Origin: Candidatus Dechloromonas phosphoritropha | GTDB taxonomy: Bacteria; Pseudomonadota; Gammaproteobacteria; Burkholderiales; Rhodocyclaceae | Direction: 5' to 3' | Assembly (NCBI GenBank): GCA_016722705.1 | Contig: JADKGN010000004.1 | Span: 620,001 to 684,000, forward strand | DNA: 64,000 nt | Shown here: in pieces, positions 1 to 8,118 of the stretch | How positions within the stretch are numbered: the stretch's first letter is position 1 | Layout: each line of letters starts with the position of its first letter | Translations under genes and position numbers: made by a program | The notes under the pieces: model-generated | The model's input: the letters and a program-made list of their open reading frames with translations, nothing else | The model's database searches: none | Told to the model about the DNA's origin: nothing

Positions 1-2
1 CG

Positions 3-494
3 TCGACGTTCGCATTCGGAGGAGTCACGAAAACCGAAACAACGGATTACCGTACGCTCACCGACAACAGTATCGACTGGGCCGCGAAAGATGGCTGGTA
101 CTTCAACCTGCCCGATACCGGCGAACGGATCAGCAACAATGTCGAGGTGCGTGGCGGAACTATCTTGCGTGTGGTCAGTACGGTTCCCTCTGACGATATC
201 TGCGCAGCCGGCGGCTATTCGTGGGAATACTTCGTCGATGCATTCAACGGCGGTCGCCTGACATGGTCTGCCTACCCGGATGTCTCGGGCCTGCAGAACT
301 TCGGCGGTACAAATGCCTTTGCTTCGGCACGCAAGAGCACGACGGGGATCACACCACCCGGCGTGATCATCACCAACCCGAAAGGCGCTGATGTCGAGTT
401 TGACTTCGGTAGTGCCGGACAAACCATAGTCAAAAAGGATCTCGGTAAAGGCAAGGCGGGCCGCCTTGGCTGGCGCGAGATACTGACCGACTGA
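3..494 (+). CDS. pilY1: PilY1-like type IV pilus tip/assembly protein, C-terminal end (5' truncated by window)
   Basis: The reading frame is open from the window edge to a stop at 492-494. It contains DGWYFNLPDTGERI and then a stretch ending ...GWREILTD, which I recognise as the C-terminal tail of PilY1 proteins. These are large secreted proteins at the pilus tip that promote pilus extension and adhesion. Only about 163 codons are visible; the N-terminal region and beta-propeller lie outside. It sits 15 bases before the pilin gene, the usual minor-pilin operon order (pilY1-pilE). The family call is from recognition of the tail only. Confidence 0.7.
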   Translation, partial: STFAFGGVTKTETTDYRTLTDNSIDWAAKDGWYFNLPDTGERISNNVEVRGGTILRVVSTVPSDDICAAGGYSWEYFVDAFNGGRLTWSAYPDVSGLQNFGGTNAFASARKSTTGITPPGVIITNPKGADVEFDFGSAGQTIVKKDLGKGKAGRLGWREILTD

Positions 495-509
495 CCAATG
501 GAGAAGTCA

Positions 510-938
510 ATGAATCAACGTGGGTTTACACTAATCGAGGTAATGATCGTCGTGGTGGTGATTGCGATCCTCGCTGCGATCGCCTATCCAAGTTACTTGG
601 AATATATATCGCGCTCGCGCAGAACCGACGCCAAGTCAGCGCTAACAACAGCAGCACAAGCCATGGAGAAGTTCTATACCGAGCGGATGACTTATAACGG
701 TGCCGTAATCGGCACCGTCGCGCCGGCTGTTTCTCCGGACGGGTTCTATACGATTAGTTTCGACACGACTTCAAGTGGCGGAACAGCGTGTAGCGGGGAG
801 ACCACCACGAACCCTTCGGCAAATGCCTTCAGGCTTTGCGCAACGCCTACCGGGGCGCAAGCAACGGACAGTTGTGGCGTTTTTTCACTAAGCAACACCG
901 GTGAGAGAACACCGACCACGAACCGTTGCTGGAACTGA
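510..938 (+). CDS. pilE: Type IV pilin (PilE-like)
   Basis: A 142-residue prepilin. The N-terminus is MNQR followed by the class III cleavage and methylation motif GFTLIEVM with Glu5, then a hydrophobic helix (VVVVIAILAAIAYPSYL) that anchors the subunit in the inner membrane before assembly. A C-terminal Cys pair (DSCGVF...NRCW) probably forms the D-loop disulphide. An upstream in-frame ATG exists at 498, but the GGAG at 500-503 is well placed for the ATG at 510 and would lie inside the longer frame, so 510 is chosen. Closest to PilE-type minor pilins; it could instead be a major pilin. A strong hairpin follows. Confidence 0.85.
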   Translation: MNQRGFTLIEVMIVVVVIAILAAIAYPSYLEYISRSRRTDAKSALTTAAQAMEKFYTERMTYNGAVIGTVAPAVSPDGFYTISFDTTSSGGTACSGETTTNPSANAFRLCATPTGAQATDSCGVFSLSNTGERTPTTNRCWN

Positions 939-940
939 TT

Positions 941-966
941 GCGTAGCGGAAGGGATTCCGCTACGC
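941..966 (+). terminator. Hairpin after pilE
   Basis: A perfect 11-bp stem (GCGTAGCGGAA / TTCCGCTACGC) with a 4-base loop begins 2 bases after the pilE stop. No T-run follows directly; the nearest T-rich stretch is about 25 bases on. It is a probable transcript end for the pilus operon, or a 3' stabilising hairpin. Confidence 0.6.
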
Positions 967-1004
967 CCCGAATTATCCAGGTAGGATTATTCTTTTTTGT
1001 TGGA

Positions 1005-1594
1005 TCAATGCGAAGACAGTTCTTTCGGCAACGGAAATGAAACGTTCTCTTCGACCCCAATCGCCTGTGATATTTGGGCTCCGGTCAGCAGGCTGATGCG
1101 GTCGACCACCCTTTTGACCAGAATTTCCGGGGCCGATGCGCCGGCGGTGACACCGATTTTTCGCTTCCCCACCAGCCAGCCGGCTTCGATTTCCTCGGGG
1201 CCGTCGATCAGGTAGCCGTCCACGCCGCGCGCAATCGCCACCTCCTTGAGGCGGCGCGAGTTGGAACTGTTCGGGCTGCCGACGACAATAACCAGGTCGC
1301 ATTGCTCGGCCAGCGCCTTGACGGCATCCTGACGATTCTGCGTGGCGTAGCAGATGTCGTCCTTCTTCGGCCCCTGGATCTCGGGGAATTGCTCCCAGAG
1401 CGCGCCGATGACGACCGGCGCATCGTCGACCGAGAGCGTCGTCTGGGTGACGAATGGGAGTTTGTCCGGCGTGCCGATCTTGAGGCTCCTGACGTCTTCA
1501 GGGGTTTCGACGAGGTACATGCCGTCACGGCTCTGCCCCATCGTGCCCTCGACCTCCGGGTGCCCCTTGTGGCCGATCATGACGACCTCGCGGG
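1005..1594 (-). pseudogene. Truncated second copy of ispH (3' part)
   Basis: This encodes a region equal to residues about 113-305 of the intact ispH at 6275-7207, on the same strand. It retains the DDICYATQNR motif with the third cluster cysteine but lacks the start, Cys12 and Cys96. Bases 1018-1593 match 6294-6869 with only about 8 mismatches that I can count, roughly 98.6 percent identity. The match breaks sharply at about 1594 and at the 3' end: the fragment ends ELSSH where the full gene ends ELASLGG. It cannot make a working enzyme. It lies directly after the pilE hairpin, where intact ispH would be expected in relatives. Confidence 0.9.
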
Positions 1595-1680
1595 CCCAAT
1601 TGCCGCTTACCGTTCCACTCCACGCATCTATAGTCCCGTTAACTGGTAGCTTACAATTGTCATGTTTCGACTGGCTTGCC

Positions 1681-2047
1681 GTAACCGTCTGCCCACCACC
1701 GTCTTTCGGGGTTCGCGCGAATCAGGCAGGCGAGGATAGGCTGGCTGATCAATTTGTGCAGCGACCTTCCACGGCAGCAAGTCGCTGACGCGGTTGACCG
1801 GGTAATCCGCGATGCGCGCAATGCGCGCCACCGAGACCCCGACCCCGGGCCGCAGCGTCTGCTCGACAAGCGCCAGCTTCAATGCCCGCAGGTAATGCTG
1901 GTAACGACCGCGTCGGCCGGCAACTACAACTGACTTCGAATTTGTGTCCATGAATTCCTTTGTGGGCACAAATTTGAGATGCCCCTCTGGGCTCAATCTT
2001 CCTGCAGCCCCCGTTCAGAAAATAGACGCGGGTAACCGGACGGTTAC
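1681..2047 (-). mobile_element. IS66-family remnant, internally deleted
   Basis: The two ends carry inverted GTAACCGTC (1681-1689 and the complement of 2039-2047), like the GTAA-type ends of IS66 elements. Inside, a minus-strand frame from about 1951 starts like an IS66 TnpA (LVEQTLRPGVGVSVARIA) and continues directly into ARIADYPVNRVSDLLPW, which resembles the C-terminus of the IS66 TnpC transposase. The middle of the element is therefore missing, with the joint at a repeated ARIA. No 8-base target duplication is visible. The right end abuts the stop codon of the small gene at 2044-2528. Family call is moderate. Confidence 0.5.
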
Positions 2048-2528
2048 ACATGATCCTTCATCTTCGCCAGCGCTACCGCCAAGGTGGCTCCGCCGAGTGT
2101 CTTGATCAGCGTCGAGTGTTGCGCATAGAAGTTGGCCAGGTTGTCAGCGACACCCGGGTCAGTTTGGTGGGCGTGATTGACCACTGCCTGCACCTCCTCC
2201 GCTGTCAGTTGAGAAGCCGGTCCGGCGTGATCTGTGTGCTGCCTGGCGCCAAGGCCCGCCCCAGGACTCCTCCCGCCAAGGCCGAAGCGGCTGCGGGGCC
2301 CAGAGTTGCCAAGATCTGGTTGAGCATGCCTGCCTGTTGTTGCCCGTTTGAATTGCCGAACATCTGGCCCACCATGTCACCAATGGAAGGCGTCTGTTCA
2401 GACTGGAATGCATGTGTCAATCCGCTGGCGATTACCTCGTCAGGGGCATTCTGGGCGACTTGGTCGAAATGCTCGCCGCTAACGGCTCCGCCAGCGACAA
2501 CCTGTGAAAGTAGATCCAACAGTCCCAT
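2044..2528 (-). pseudogene. Conserved small hypothetical protein, frameshifted
   Basis: The gene starts MGLLDLLSQVVAGG and is Gly/Ala/Gln-rich (MFGNSNGQQQAGMLNQIL). It stops early at 2205 after ITPDRLLN. In another frame the sequence continues without a break as LTAEEVQAVVNHA, then NLANFYAQHSTLIKTLGG, to a TAA at 2044-2046, so one base is missing or two are extra near 2210-2216. The full product would be about 161 residues. I recognise the C-terminal half as a widespread betaproteobacterial hypothetical domain of unknown function. Its final stop codon lies within the end of the IS66 remnant, so the true C-terminus may also be altered. A sequencing error is a possible alternative. Confidence 0.6.
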
Positions 2529-2543
2529 AATCCAAGCCTCCGT

Positions 2544-2801
2544 CTAACGACCGCTATTGCGGGTGATCAAGTGGTAAACGACCAGCAGCACGATGGCGCC
2601 AATGACCGATGCGATAAAGCCGGCGACATGCCCAGCCGAATACCACCCCAGCGCCTGACCGAGATAGCTGGCAAGCAGCGAACCGGCTATGCCAAGTACC
2701 GCGGTCATGAAGAACCCACCGGGCCCGCTACCCGGGGTCAACATCTTCGCAAGCAAACCAGCGAAGAATCCGATGACAATCGTCCAGACGATGTGCCCCA
2801 T
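2544..2801 (-). CDS. GlsB/YeaQ/YmgE-family stress-response membrane protein
   Basis: An 85-residue protein made almost wholly of three hydrophobic helices with Gly-rich turns: IVIGFFAGLLAKML, then GPGGFFMTAVLGIAGSLL, then GFIASVIGAIVLLVVYHLI. The G-x-x-A-x-x-L pattern and the PGSGPGGF turn are typical of the transglycosylase-associated (GlsB/YeaQ) family, small inner-membrane proteins often induced by envelope or general stress. The biochemical role is not known. It lies 15 bases upstream of the frameshifted gene at 2044-2528 on the same strand and may share its transcript. Confidence 0.85.
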   Translation of the reverse strand: MGHIVWTIVIGFFAGLLAKMLTPGSGPGGFFMTAVLGIAGSLLASYLGQALGWYSAGHVAGFIASVIGAIVLLVVYHLITRNSGR

Positions 2802-2977
2802 GAATTACCACCTCCGGCAAAAGGAAAGCGACGAAACCCTCGCGTGAGGTCATCAGGCCTATCGTCAGACAGTACAGCAGGCCAGACGCTACCGAGAATA
2901 CTTCAAAAAAGAACAGATTGATCAAAGAGAAGCCCGCCAAGGCGGGGCGCTCGGATTGCAACAAGAAATTTGCGCGG

Positions 2978-3379
2978 CTATGAACAAGCCTTATTGTGAA
3001 CCGGATGATTGCCCTTGGCTTTGGCGTCAGCTTCGCTCATGTACTCACCGGCTTTGGTTTTTCCGTAGTATTTGCTTCCCGGGCAGTGGTAAGTTTTTGA
3101 TGAAGAATTCACCCATACCTTACCTTCGCCACCTCCGGCTGCGGGAGTATCTGACGTCTTGTATGCCCCTTTCTTGGGTTCCATTGCTGTTGGGGCTGCG
3201 GGCTTTGCCGGGGAAGCCGGCGTAGCAGGGCTGGCCATCGGTGCCGCAGCTGACGGAGCAGGGCTGGCCATCGGTGCGGGTGTGGCTGGCTTGGCAGGAG
3301 CTGGAGCGGTTTGAGCGAAGCTGTGGACGGTCAACAACAGTCCCGCACTCAGGGCAATCGATTGCAGAAGTAGTTTCAT
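2978..3379 (-). CDS. Secreted Ala/Pro-rich protein with YHCPGSKYYGKTKAGEYM motif
   Basis: 133 residues. A signal peptide (MKLLLQSIALSAGLLLTVHSFA) is followed by a low-complexity Ala/Pro/Ser/Met linker of about 50 residues with repeats of APMASPA. The C-terminal domain has VWVNSSSKTYHCPGSKYYG and then GEYMSEADAKAKG. The last motif recurs at the end of many small secreted proteobacterial proteins of unknown function, and its Cys/His pattern could bind metal, though that is only inference. The protein is likely periplasmic. It lies alone within the accessory region between the two ispH copies. Confidence 0.7.
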   Translation of the reverse strand: MKLLLQSIALSAGLLLTVHSFAQTAPAPAKPATPAPMASPAPSAAAPMASPATPASPAKPAAPTAMEPKKGAYKTSDTPAAGGGEGKVWVNSSSKTYHCPGSKYYGKTKAGEYMSEADAKAKGNHPVHNKACS

Positions 3380-3769
3380 GAGTTCCCTTTCATAAGTTGT
3401 TTGGCCGACGAAAAGCTTCGGTCATCGACAAGCTATCACAAGTTCTTCTCATGAGTGCACGGGCAGGGTAGTGAGTTGTCTGAAATTCCTCGCCCAACCA
3501 ACATCCAGTCATTTACGGCAGCGCCGGCACACCCGCTATGTTGGCTACCGATTCTCGGGGGCATCTACGCTGAGGCTCGCCGATTCGCAGGGCTACCGAG
3601 GATTCCAGTCGACCAAGCCTGCCAAGCTGTAAGCAGAGGTCGCGGCGGACACAAATGCCAACAATTTGCGTACCGAGCTTTTCCGTACACCCAGGTCTGA
3701 AGTGGCCCCCTGAGTCAAGACAGTAATTCAGTCAGTTTAAGCTGCACATTCGACTTCACTCACAGCTGG
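3380..3769. other. Intergenic stretch, nothing recognised
   Basis: About 390 bases between the small secreted protein and the IS256 remnant. It includes the 5' region of the 2978-3379 gene. I see no RNA gene or clear coding sequence. The last part may contain the decayed 5' end of the IS256 element, but no clear terminal repeat can be drawn. Confidence 0.4.
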
Positions 3770-4790
3770 ACGGCGCTGCCGTCGGTACGCGTTACGGCGG
3801 CGTTGCCCTGGCTGTACCTGAAAGGCATTTCTACCGGTGAAATGCGCGAAGCACTCACTGTGCTGGTCGGTGACCAGGCCAGGTGACTGAGTCCGAATGT
3901 CGTTTCTCGGTTGAAGGGTGAGTGGGCGGCCGAGTACGCCGGCTGGATGAAGCGCGATCTGTCGACCAGTCGTTACATCTATTGGCGGGCGGACGGCATA
4001 CACACCGGATTGCGCCAGGAGAATGATGCCCGACAATGTCTGCTGGTCATCATAGGCGTGACGCCGGACGGAACCAAGGAACTGGTCACGATCGGCGACG
4101 GTCTGCGCGAATCGAAGGAATCCTGGCTCGATGTCTTGTGCGACCTGGCCGGGCGCGGTGTTCAATCTGGCCCGTTGCTGGCCGTGGGTGACGGCGCGCT
4201 GGGCTTCTGGGCAGCGCTCGACGAGGTCTATCCGGAACCCCGCCGGCAGCGCTGCTGGGTGCACCAGACCGGCAATGTCCTCAATACCCTGCCCAAGTCG
4301 CTGCAAGCCAGAGCCAAGGCGGATCTGCATGAAATCTGGATGGCGCCGACCCGCGCCCAGGCCCTCGTCGCTTTCGACCATTTCCTGAAGACTTACGGCG
4401 CCAAGTATCCGAAGGCGACCGACAAACTCGTGAAGGATGGCGAGGCGCTGCTGGCCTTTTACGACTTCCCCGCCGAACCCTGGATTCACCTGCGAACGAC
4501 CAATCCGATCGCGTCGACGTTCGCGACCGTCCGCCATCGCACCACACGAACGAAGAACTGTGTGAGGCGATCCGCCTTCCTCGGACTAGCCTTCAAGCTG
4601 GTACAGGAAGCCGAGAAATCATGGCGCCGCATCCGCGGCGTCGAGCGCATCGCCGAATTGCTGTCCGGCACTGTCTTCAAGGATGGTGTCCCGGTAACCC
4701 CAGATGACATGCAACAGCAGCAGGTCGCCGCCTGATCAACTGATGCCAAAAGCATCCCATACACCAGATTTGACCTTATCCCGCAAATAA
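3770..4790 (+). pseudogene. IS256-family transposase remnant, inactivated
   Basis: The frame contains LPWLYLKGISTGEMREAL, then an in-frame TGA at 3884-3886 where relatives have a Gly or Lys codon, then continues to a stop at 4732-4734. The later part is clearly an IS256/Mutator transposase: TRYIYWRADGIHTG-like first Asp region, GDGALGFWAAL with the second Asp, CWVHQTGNVLNTLP, and TTNPIASTFATVR. In active members the last motif carries the catalytic Glu; here it is Ala (GCG at 4511-4513). The N-terminal third is missing. The tail around 4760-4785 (ACACCAGATTTGACCTTATC) resembles an IS256-type end. Dead on three counts: truncation, nonsense codon and lost Glu. Confidence 0.85.
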
Positions 4791-5157
4791 TTCAGCCAAA
4801 CCAAGCCAGGCCATTAGGTTCGACGGCACGTCATTGAACGACATCGTCAGTACCAATGCTGGAAGAAGCGCTGCTAGCCGTTGTAATAATCTGCCATGCG
4901 CCAAAGCCTCGAGCGATTATGAAGCGAAGACCCATCGGGGCCAAGGCTTGCTGCCAAGGAGGAAGATAGAAAGACTTGGCTTTGTCTTGGCAGCAACCCA
5001 GGCTGGATCTTTGCTTAGCGAGGCGGGCACCAGTAAGCCAGGGCCAAAGAATGCAAGCGAACTGAGCACCAGAAATGTCCGGGTGCGGCGAGGTGAGGAG
5101 GGAATTGTCGCCGTATGTTCCTATTGAATCCCAAAGATTCCCCGCTTTGCTAAGGGC
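4791..5157. other. Intergenic stretch, nothing recognised
   Basis: About 370 bases between the IS256 remnant and the convergent histidine phosphatase gene. Open frames here are short and resemble no family I know. Codon usage and base composition look decayed compared with the flanking housekeeping genes. Confidence 0.4.
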
Positions 5158-5721
5158 TCACAAACCACAATCTGTCGGGGGGTTCAGCCCCTCCTTGTCT
5201 ATTGACAGCGATGCGCTGCCTTTGGAGTACGTGATGATCCAGATGCTGTCAAAATCGCTATCCTTCCAGTCTGGTGGATTTTTGACCCCTAGCCGTTTCG
5301 CGAGAGGTGGAATAGCGCTGTGCTCCCACACCAATAATACGGTACCGGTTTTCTTCTGCACGTCGACGGCGACATCCTTATAATTTTTTTCATCGAATTT
5401 GCTGTTCACCGTCAGGTTGTACTTGATGGCAAACGGAGCTACCGTCTGAAACATTCTCGCGTGGCCGGTCGATGGGCCCAGACTCAGGGATGGGACGTAG
5501 GTATAGTTCGGTTTGTTGAACTTGTTGTAGAGGACAGCAGACAATTGACGAGCGCGGTTTTCCCCTTGGCAGGACAGATGATCGCCGGTTTCCGGCTTCT
5601 CTCCGTGCCGAATGAGGACTACCTTCAAGCTATCATCTGGTATGGGTTTAGCAATGCTTGGGAGTGAAACGACGGATACAACAATCCCGGCAAGGACGGA
5701 GTACATAATCCGGTGAGCCAT
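5158..5721 (-). CDS. Secreted histidine phosphatase family protein
   Basis: 187 residues with an N-terminal signal peptide (IMYSVLAGIVVSVVSLPSIA). It then carries the phosphoglycerate-mutase-type RHG motif in VVLIRHGEKP (about residues 34-43), whose His is the phospho-acceptor. The second catalytic His is probably in LLVWEHSAIPPLA (about residue 134). The fold is that of the histidine phosphatase superfamily in a small SixA-like size. Export suggests a periplasmic phosphomonoesterase; the substrate cannot be told. The gene is lower in GC than its neighbours (KYNLTVNSKFDEKNYKD stretch), consistent with acquisition along with the rest of the island. Confidence 0.8.
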   Translation of the reverse strand: MAHRIMYSVLAGIVVSVVSLPSIAKPIPDDSLKVVLIRHGEKPETGDHLSCQGENRARQLSAVLYNKFNKPNYTYVPSLSLGPSTGHARMFQTVAPFAIKYNLTVNSKFDEKNYKDVAVDVQKKTGTVLLVWEHSAIPPLAKRLGVKNPPDWKDSDFDSIWIITYSKGSASLSIDKEGLNPPTDCGL

Positions 5722-6274
5722 TAGAATTTTCCTCCTGGCAAGCGTTGAAATAGGTAAAACGACTATTGCTTTCGCATATGATTCGCCGCGCGGGGGATGG
5801 ATTTGACGCGTTAGCTACCAATGAGTAACTGCGGGCAGGAAATACAACGCCACCGTTGCGACAATATCTCCCCCATCATCCGCGGTTGCCCCCGGATCTG
5901 TCCTTGGCGAGCTCCGACGAATGCGCAGAATATCGCCCCGGTCAGGCACTACCGCTGCTGCCTTCAACCTGAGTCTACGAACAGAGCACCCCTCTGAACA
6001 ATTCCTGATACGGGGTAACTGCCCGCTCTACAATGATTAATGGCGATATGAACTTCCCGCCGTAGGTCAAGCGCAACGCAAAACCGCCTGGCGCCCGACA
6101 GGGTATCTCCTTTACACAGTTCGTTGCAGATCAATTGCCATCGGCAGGTTTTTTCTGCCAGGGACCACTGATATCAGTCGCCAACCCGGCCGAACTCGAG
6201 AAAGGCAAGGTGCCAGCATAAAAAATACGAAAAAGCACGAAGAACGTGTGTCAGTGCTATTTTTCTTCTGCCTG
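5722..6274. other. Intergenic stretch between the island and intact ispH
   Basis: About 550 bases. I find no credible protein or RNA gene. A GC-rich imperfect hairpin (GGCAGG TTTTTT CTGCC) occurs near 6143-6160. No similarity to the sequence beside the truncated ispH copy is visible beyond the duplicated coding part. Confidence 0.4.
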
Positions 6275-7207
6275 TCATCCGCCGAGCGAGGCGAGTTCTT
6301 TCGGCAACGGAAATGAAACGTTCTCTTCGACCCCAATCGCCTGCGATATTTGGGCTCCGGTCAGCAGACTGATGCGGTCGACCACCCTTTTGACCAGAAT
6401 TTCCGGGGCCGATGCGCCGGCGGTGACACCGATTTTTCGCTTCCCCACCAGCCAGCCGGCTTCGATTTCATCGGGGCCGTCGATCAGGTAGCCGTCCACG
6501 CCGCGCGCAATCGCCACCTCCTTGAGGCGGCGCGAGTTGGAACTGTTCGGGCTGCCGACGACAATAACCAGGTCGCATTGCTCGGCCAGCGCCTTGACGG
6601 CATCCTGACGGTTCTGCGTGGCGTAGCAGATGTCGTCCTTCTTCGGCCCCTGGATCTCGGGGAATTGCTCCCTGAGCGCGCCGATGACGACCGACGCATC
6701 GTCGACCGAGAGCGTCGTCTGGGTGACGAATGAGAGTTTGTCCGGCGTGCCGATCTTGAGGCTCCTGACGTCTTCCGGGGTTTCGACGAGGTACATGCCG
6801 TCACGGCTCTGCCCCATCGTGCCCTCGACCTCCGGGTGCCCCTTGTGGCCGATCATGACGACCTCGCGCGCGCGGTCGCGCATCTTGGCGACCTCGACGT
6901 GTACCTTGGTGACCAGCGGACAGGTTGCATCGAAAACCTTGAGGCCGCGTTGTTCCGCTTCATCGCGGACCACCCTCGAAACCCCGTGGGCACTGAAGAT
7001 GACTGTGCTGCCGGCCGGCACTTCGGCGAGATCTTCGATGAAGACGGCGCCCTTGGCGCGCAGGTCGTCGCAGACGAACTTGTTATGCACGACCTCGTGG
7101 CGCACGTAAATCGGCGCGCCGAACTTTTCCAGCGCGCGTTCGACAATGGTGATGGCGCGCTCGACACCGGCACAGAAGCCGCGTGGGTTGGCGAGGAGGA
7201 TTTGCAT
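6275..7207 (-). CDS. ispH: 4-hydroxy-3-methylbut-2-enyl diphosphate reductase
   Basis: 310 residues, full length. IspH (LytB) performs the last step of the MEP isoprenoid pathway, reducing HMBPP to IPP and DMAPP with an iron-sulphur cluster. The three cluster cysteines are present: Cys12 (RGFCAGV), Cys96 (DATCPLV) and Cys194 (DDICYATQ). The substrate motifs HEVVHN, SAHGVS and VGSPNSSNS are present too. It begins directly after fkpB, the fkpB-ispH order seen in many Proteobacteria, at the end of ribF-ileS-lspA-fkpB-ispH. Its 3' 576 bases are duplicated at 1018-1593. Other pathway genes in the window are dxs and ispA. Confidence 0.97.
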   Translation of the reverse strand: MQILLANPRGFCAGVERAITIVERALEKFGAPIYVRHEVVHNKFVCDDLRAKGAVFIEDLAEVPAGSTVIFSAHGVSRVVRDEAEQRGLKVFDATCPLVTKVHVEVAKMRDRAREVVMIGHKGHPEVEGTMGQSRDGMYLVETPEDVRSLKIGTPDKLSFVTQTTLSVDDASVVIGALREQFPEIQGPKKDDICYATQNRQDAVKALAEQCDLVIVVGSPNSSNSRRLKEVAIARGVDGYLIDGPDEIEAGWLVGKRKIGVTAGASAPEILVKRVVDRISLLTGAQISQAIGVEENVSFPLPKELASLGG

Positions 7208-7639
7208 TTACATGATTCCGATGATTTTCACTTCGAAGCGGATCGTCTTGCCGGCCATCGGGTGATTGAAGTCGAAGAGCGCATGCGTGGCGTCGAGCTC
7301 GCGCAGGAAGCCGGCGAAGGTGCCACCGTTCGGGGCGGTGAATTCGACGACGGAATTCTCCTTGAGTTCCATGTCGGCCGGCAGACCGCTACGGGCAATG
7401 CGCTCGACGAGGCGTTCGTTATGCTGGCCGAAGGCTTCGTTCGGCTCTAGTTGGAAGACGAAATGCTCCTGCGCCTGCAGGCCGATCAGCACGTTTTCGA
7501 GGTTTTCCGCGAGTTGACCGCTGCCCATTTGCAAGGTAGCCGGGCTCATGTCAAAGGTTGAGAGAAATTCCTCGCCATCGAGGCTGGAAATCCGGTAATG
7601 CAGGGTCAGGTAGCTGTCGGAACGGACGGTTTCGCTCAT
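7208..7639 (-). CDS. fkpB: FKBP-type peptidyl-prolyl isomerase (SlpA/FkpB)
   Basis: 143 residues. It has the shortened FKBP fold with an inserted IF domain typical of SlpA/FkpB: LTLHYRISSLDGEEF, then GSGQLAENLENVLIG, QLEPNEAFGQHNERLV, and a terminal FDFNHPMAGKTIRFEV. It acts as a cytoplasmic prolyl isomerase and chaperone. The start at 7639 (MSETVRSDSY) is chosen over upstream in-frame codons because it overlaps the lspA stop by four bases (ATGA), the normal arrangement for translational coupling. One base separates its stop from ispH. Confidence 0.92.
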   Translation of the reverse strand: MSETVRSDSYLTLHYRISSLDGEEFLSTFDMSPATLQMGSGQLAENLENVLIGLQAQEHFVFQLEPNEAFGQHNERLVERIARSGLPADMELKENSVVEFTAPNGGTFAGFLRELDATHALFDFNHPMAGKTIRFEVKIIGIM

Positions 7640-8118
7640 CGGGGCGTTTCTTTCTTGTCTGTCGCGGTCAACGTCGAAAATGCCAGAAAAATTGCGCCAA
7701 CCGTAATGGCCGAATCGGCCACATTGAACGCCGGCCAATAGAAGCCGGCGGCATGCCACTGTATGAAATCGACGACCGCACCGAAGCGAATGCGGTCGAT
7801 CACATTGCCCAGCGCCCCGCCCATGATCATGGCCAGGGCCAGCGAAAGGAGCCGGTTATGGGTGTTCTTTTTAAGCTCCAGCGCGATCCAGCCGGAAACG
7901 CCCAGAGCCAGCGCGGTAAAGAACCAGCGCTGCCAACCCGGCTGGTCGGCCAGAAAGCTGAAGGCCGCGCCGGGGTTGTAAGTCAGCACCCAGTTCCAGA
8001 ATGGCGCCACGTAAATGGTTTCGCCGAAGCGGATATTTTCGAGCACAACCCACTTGCTGATCTGGTCGAGCACGACGATCAGCCCGGCCAGTCCGAACCA
8101 GTGCCGCACGTCAGGCAT
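7636..8118 (-). CDS. lspA: Lipoprotein signal peptidase II
   Basis: 160 residues, four transmembrane helices. LspA cleaves the signal peptide of diacylated prolipoproteins in the inner membrane. The catalytic aspartate motifs are visible: GNVIDRIRFGAVVDFIQ and PAFNVADSAITVG. The N-terminal DQISKW and YNPGAAFSFL motifs are also present. The start at 8118 (MPDVRHWFG) overlaps the ileS end by 8 bases and is preferred over upstream codons lying inside ileS. ileS-lspA-fkpB-ispH forms one operon. Confidence 0.96.
   Translation of the reverse strand: MPDVRHWFGLAGLIVVLDQISKWVVLENIRFGETIYVAPFWNWVLTYNPGAAFSFLADQPGWQRWFFTALALGVSGWIALELKKNTHNRLLSLALAMIMGGALGNVIDRIRFGAVVDFIQWHAAGFYWPAFNVADSAITVGAIFLAFSTLTATDKKETPR

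Noticed and set aside
3737..4537. 266-codon minus-strand frame opposite the IS256 remnant
   Set aside because: The plus strand has the transposase motifs; the minus frame has none.
4834..5383. Two short plus-strand frames after the IS256 remnant
   Set aside because: No homology is recognised, composition is odd, and the second lies opposite the histidine phosphatase.
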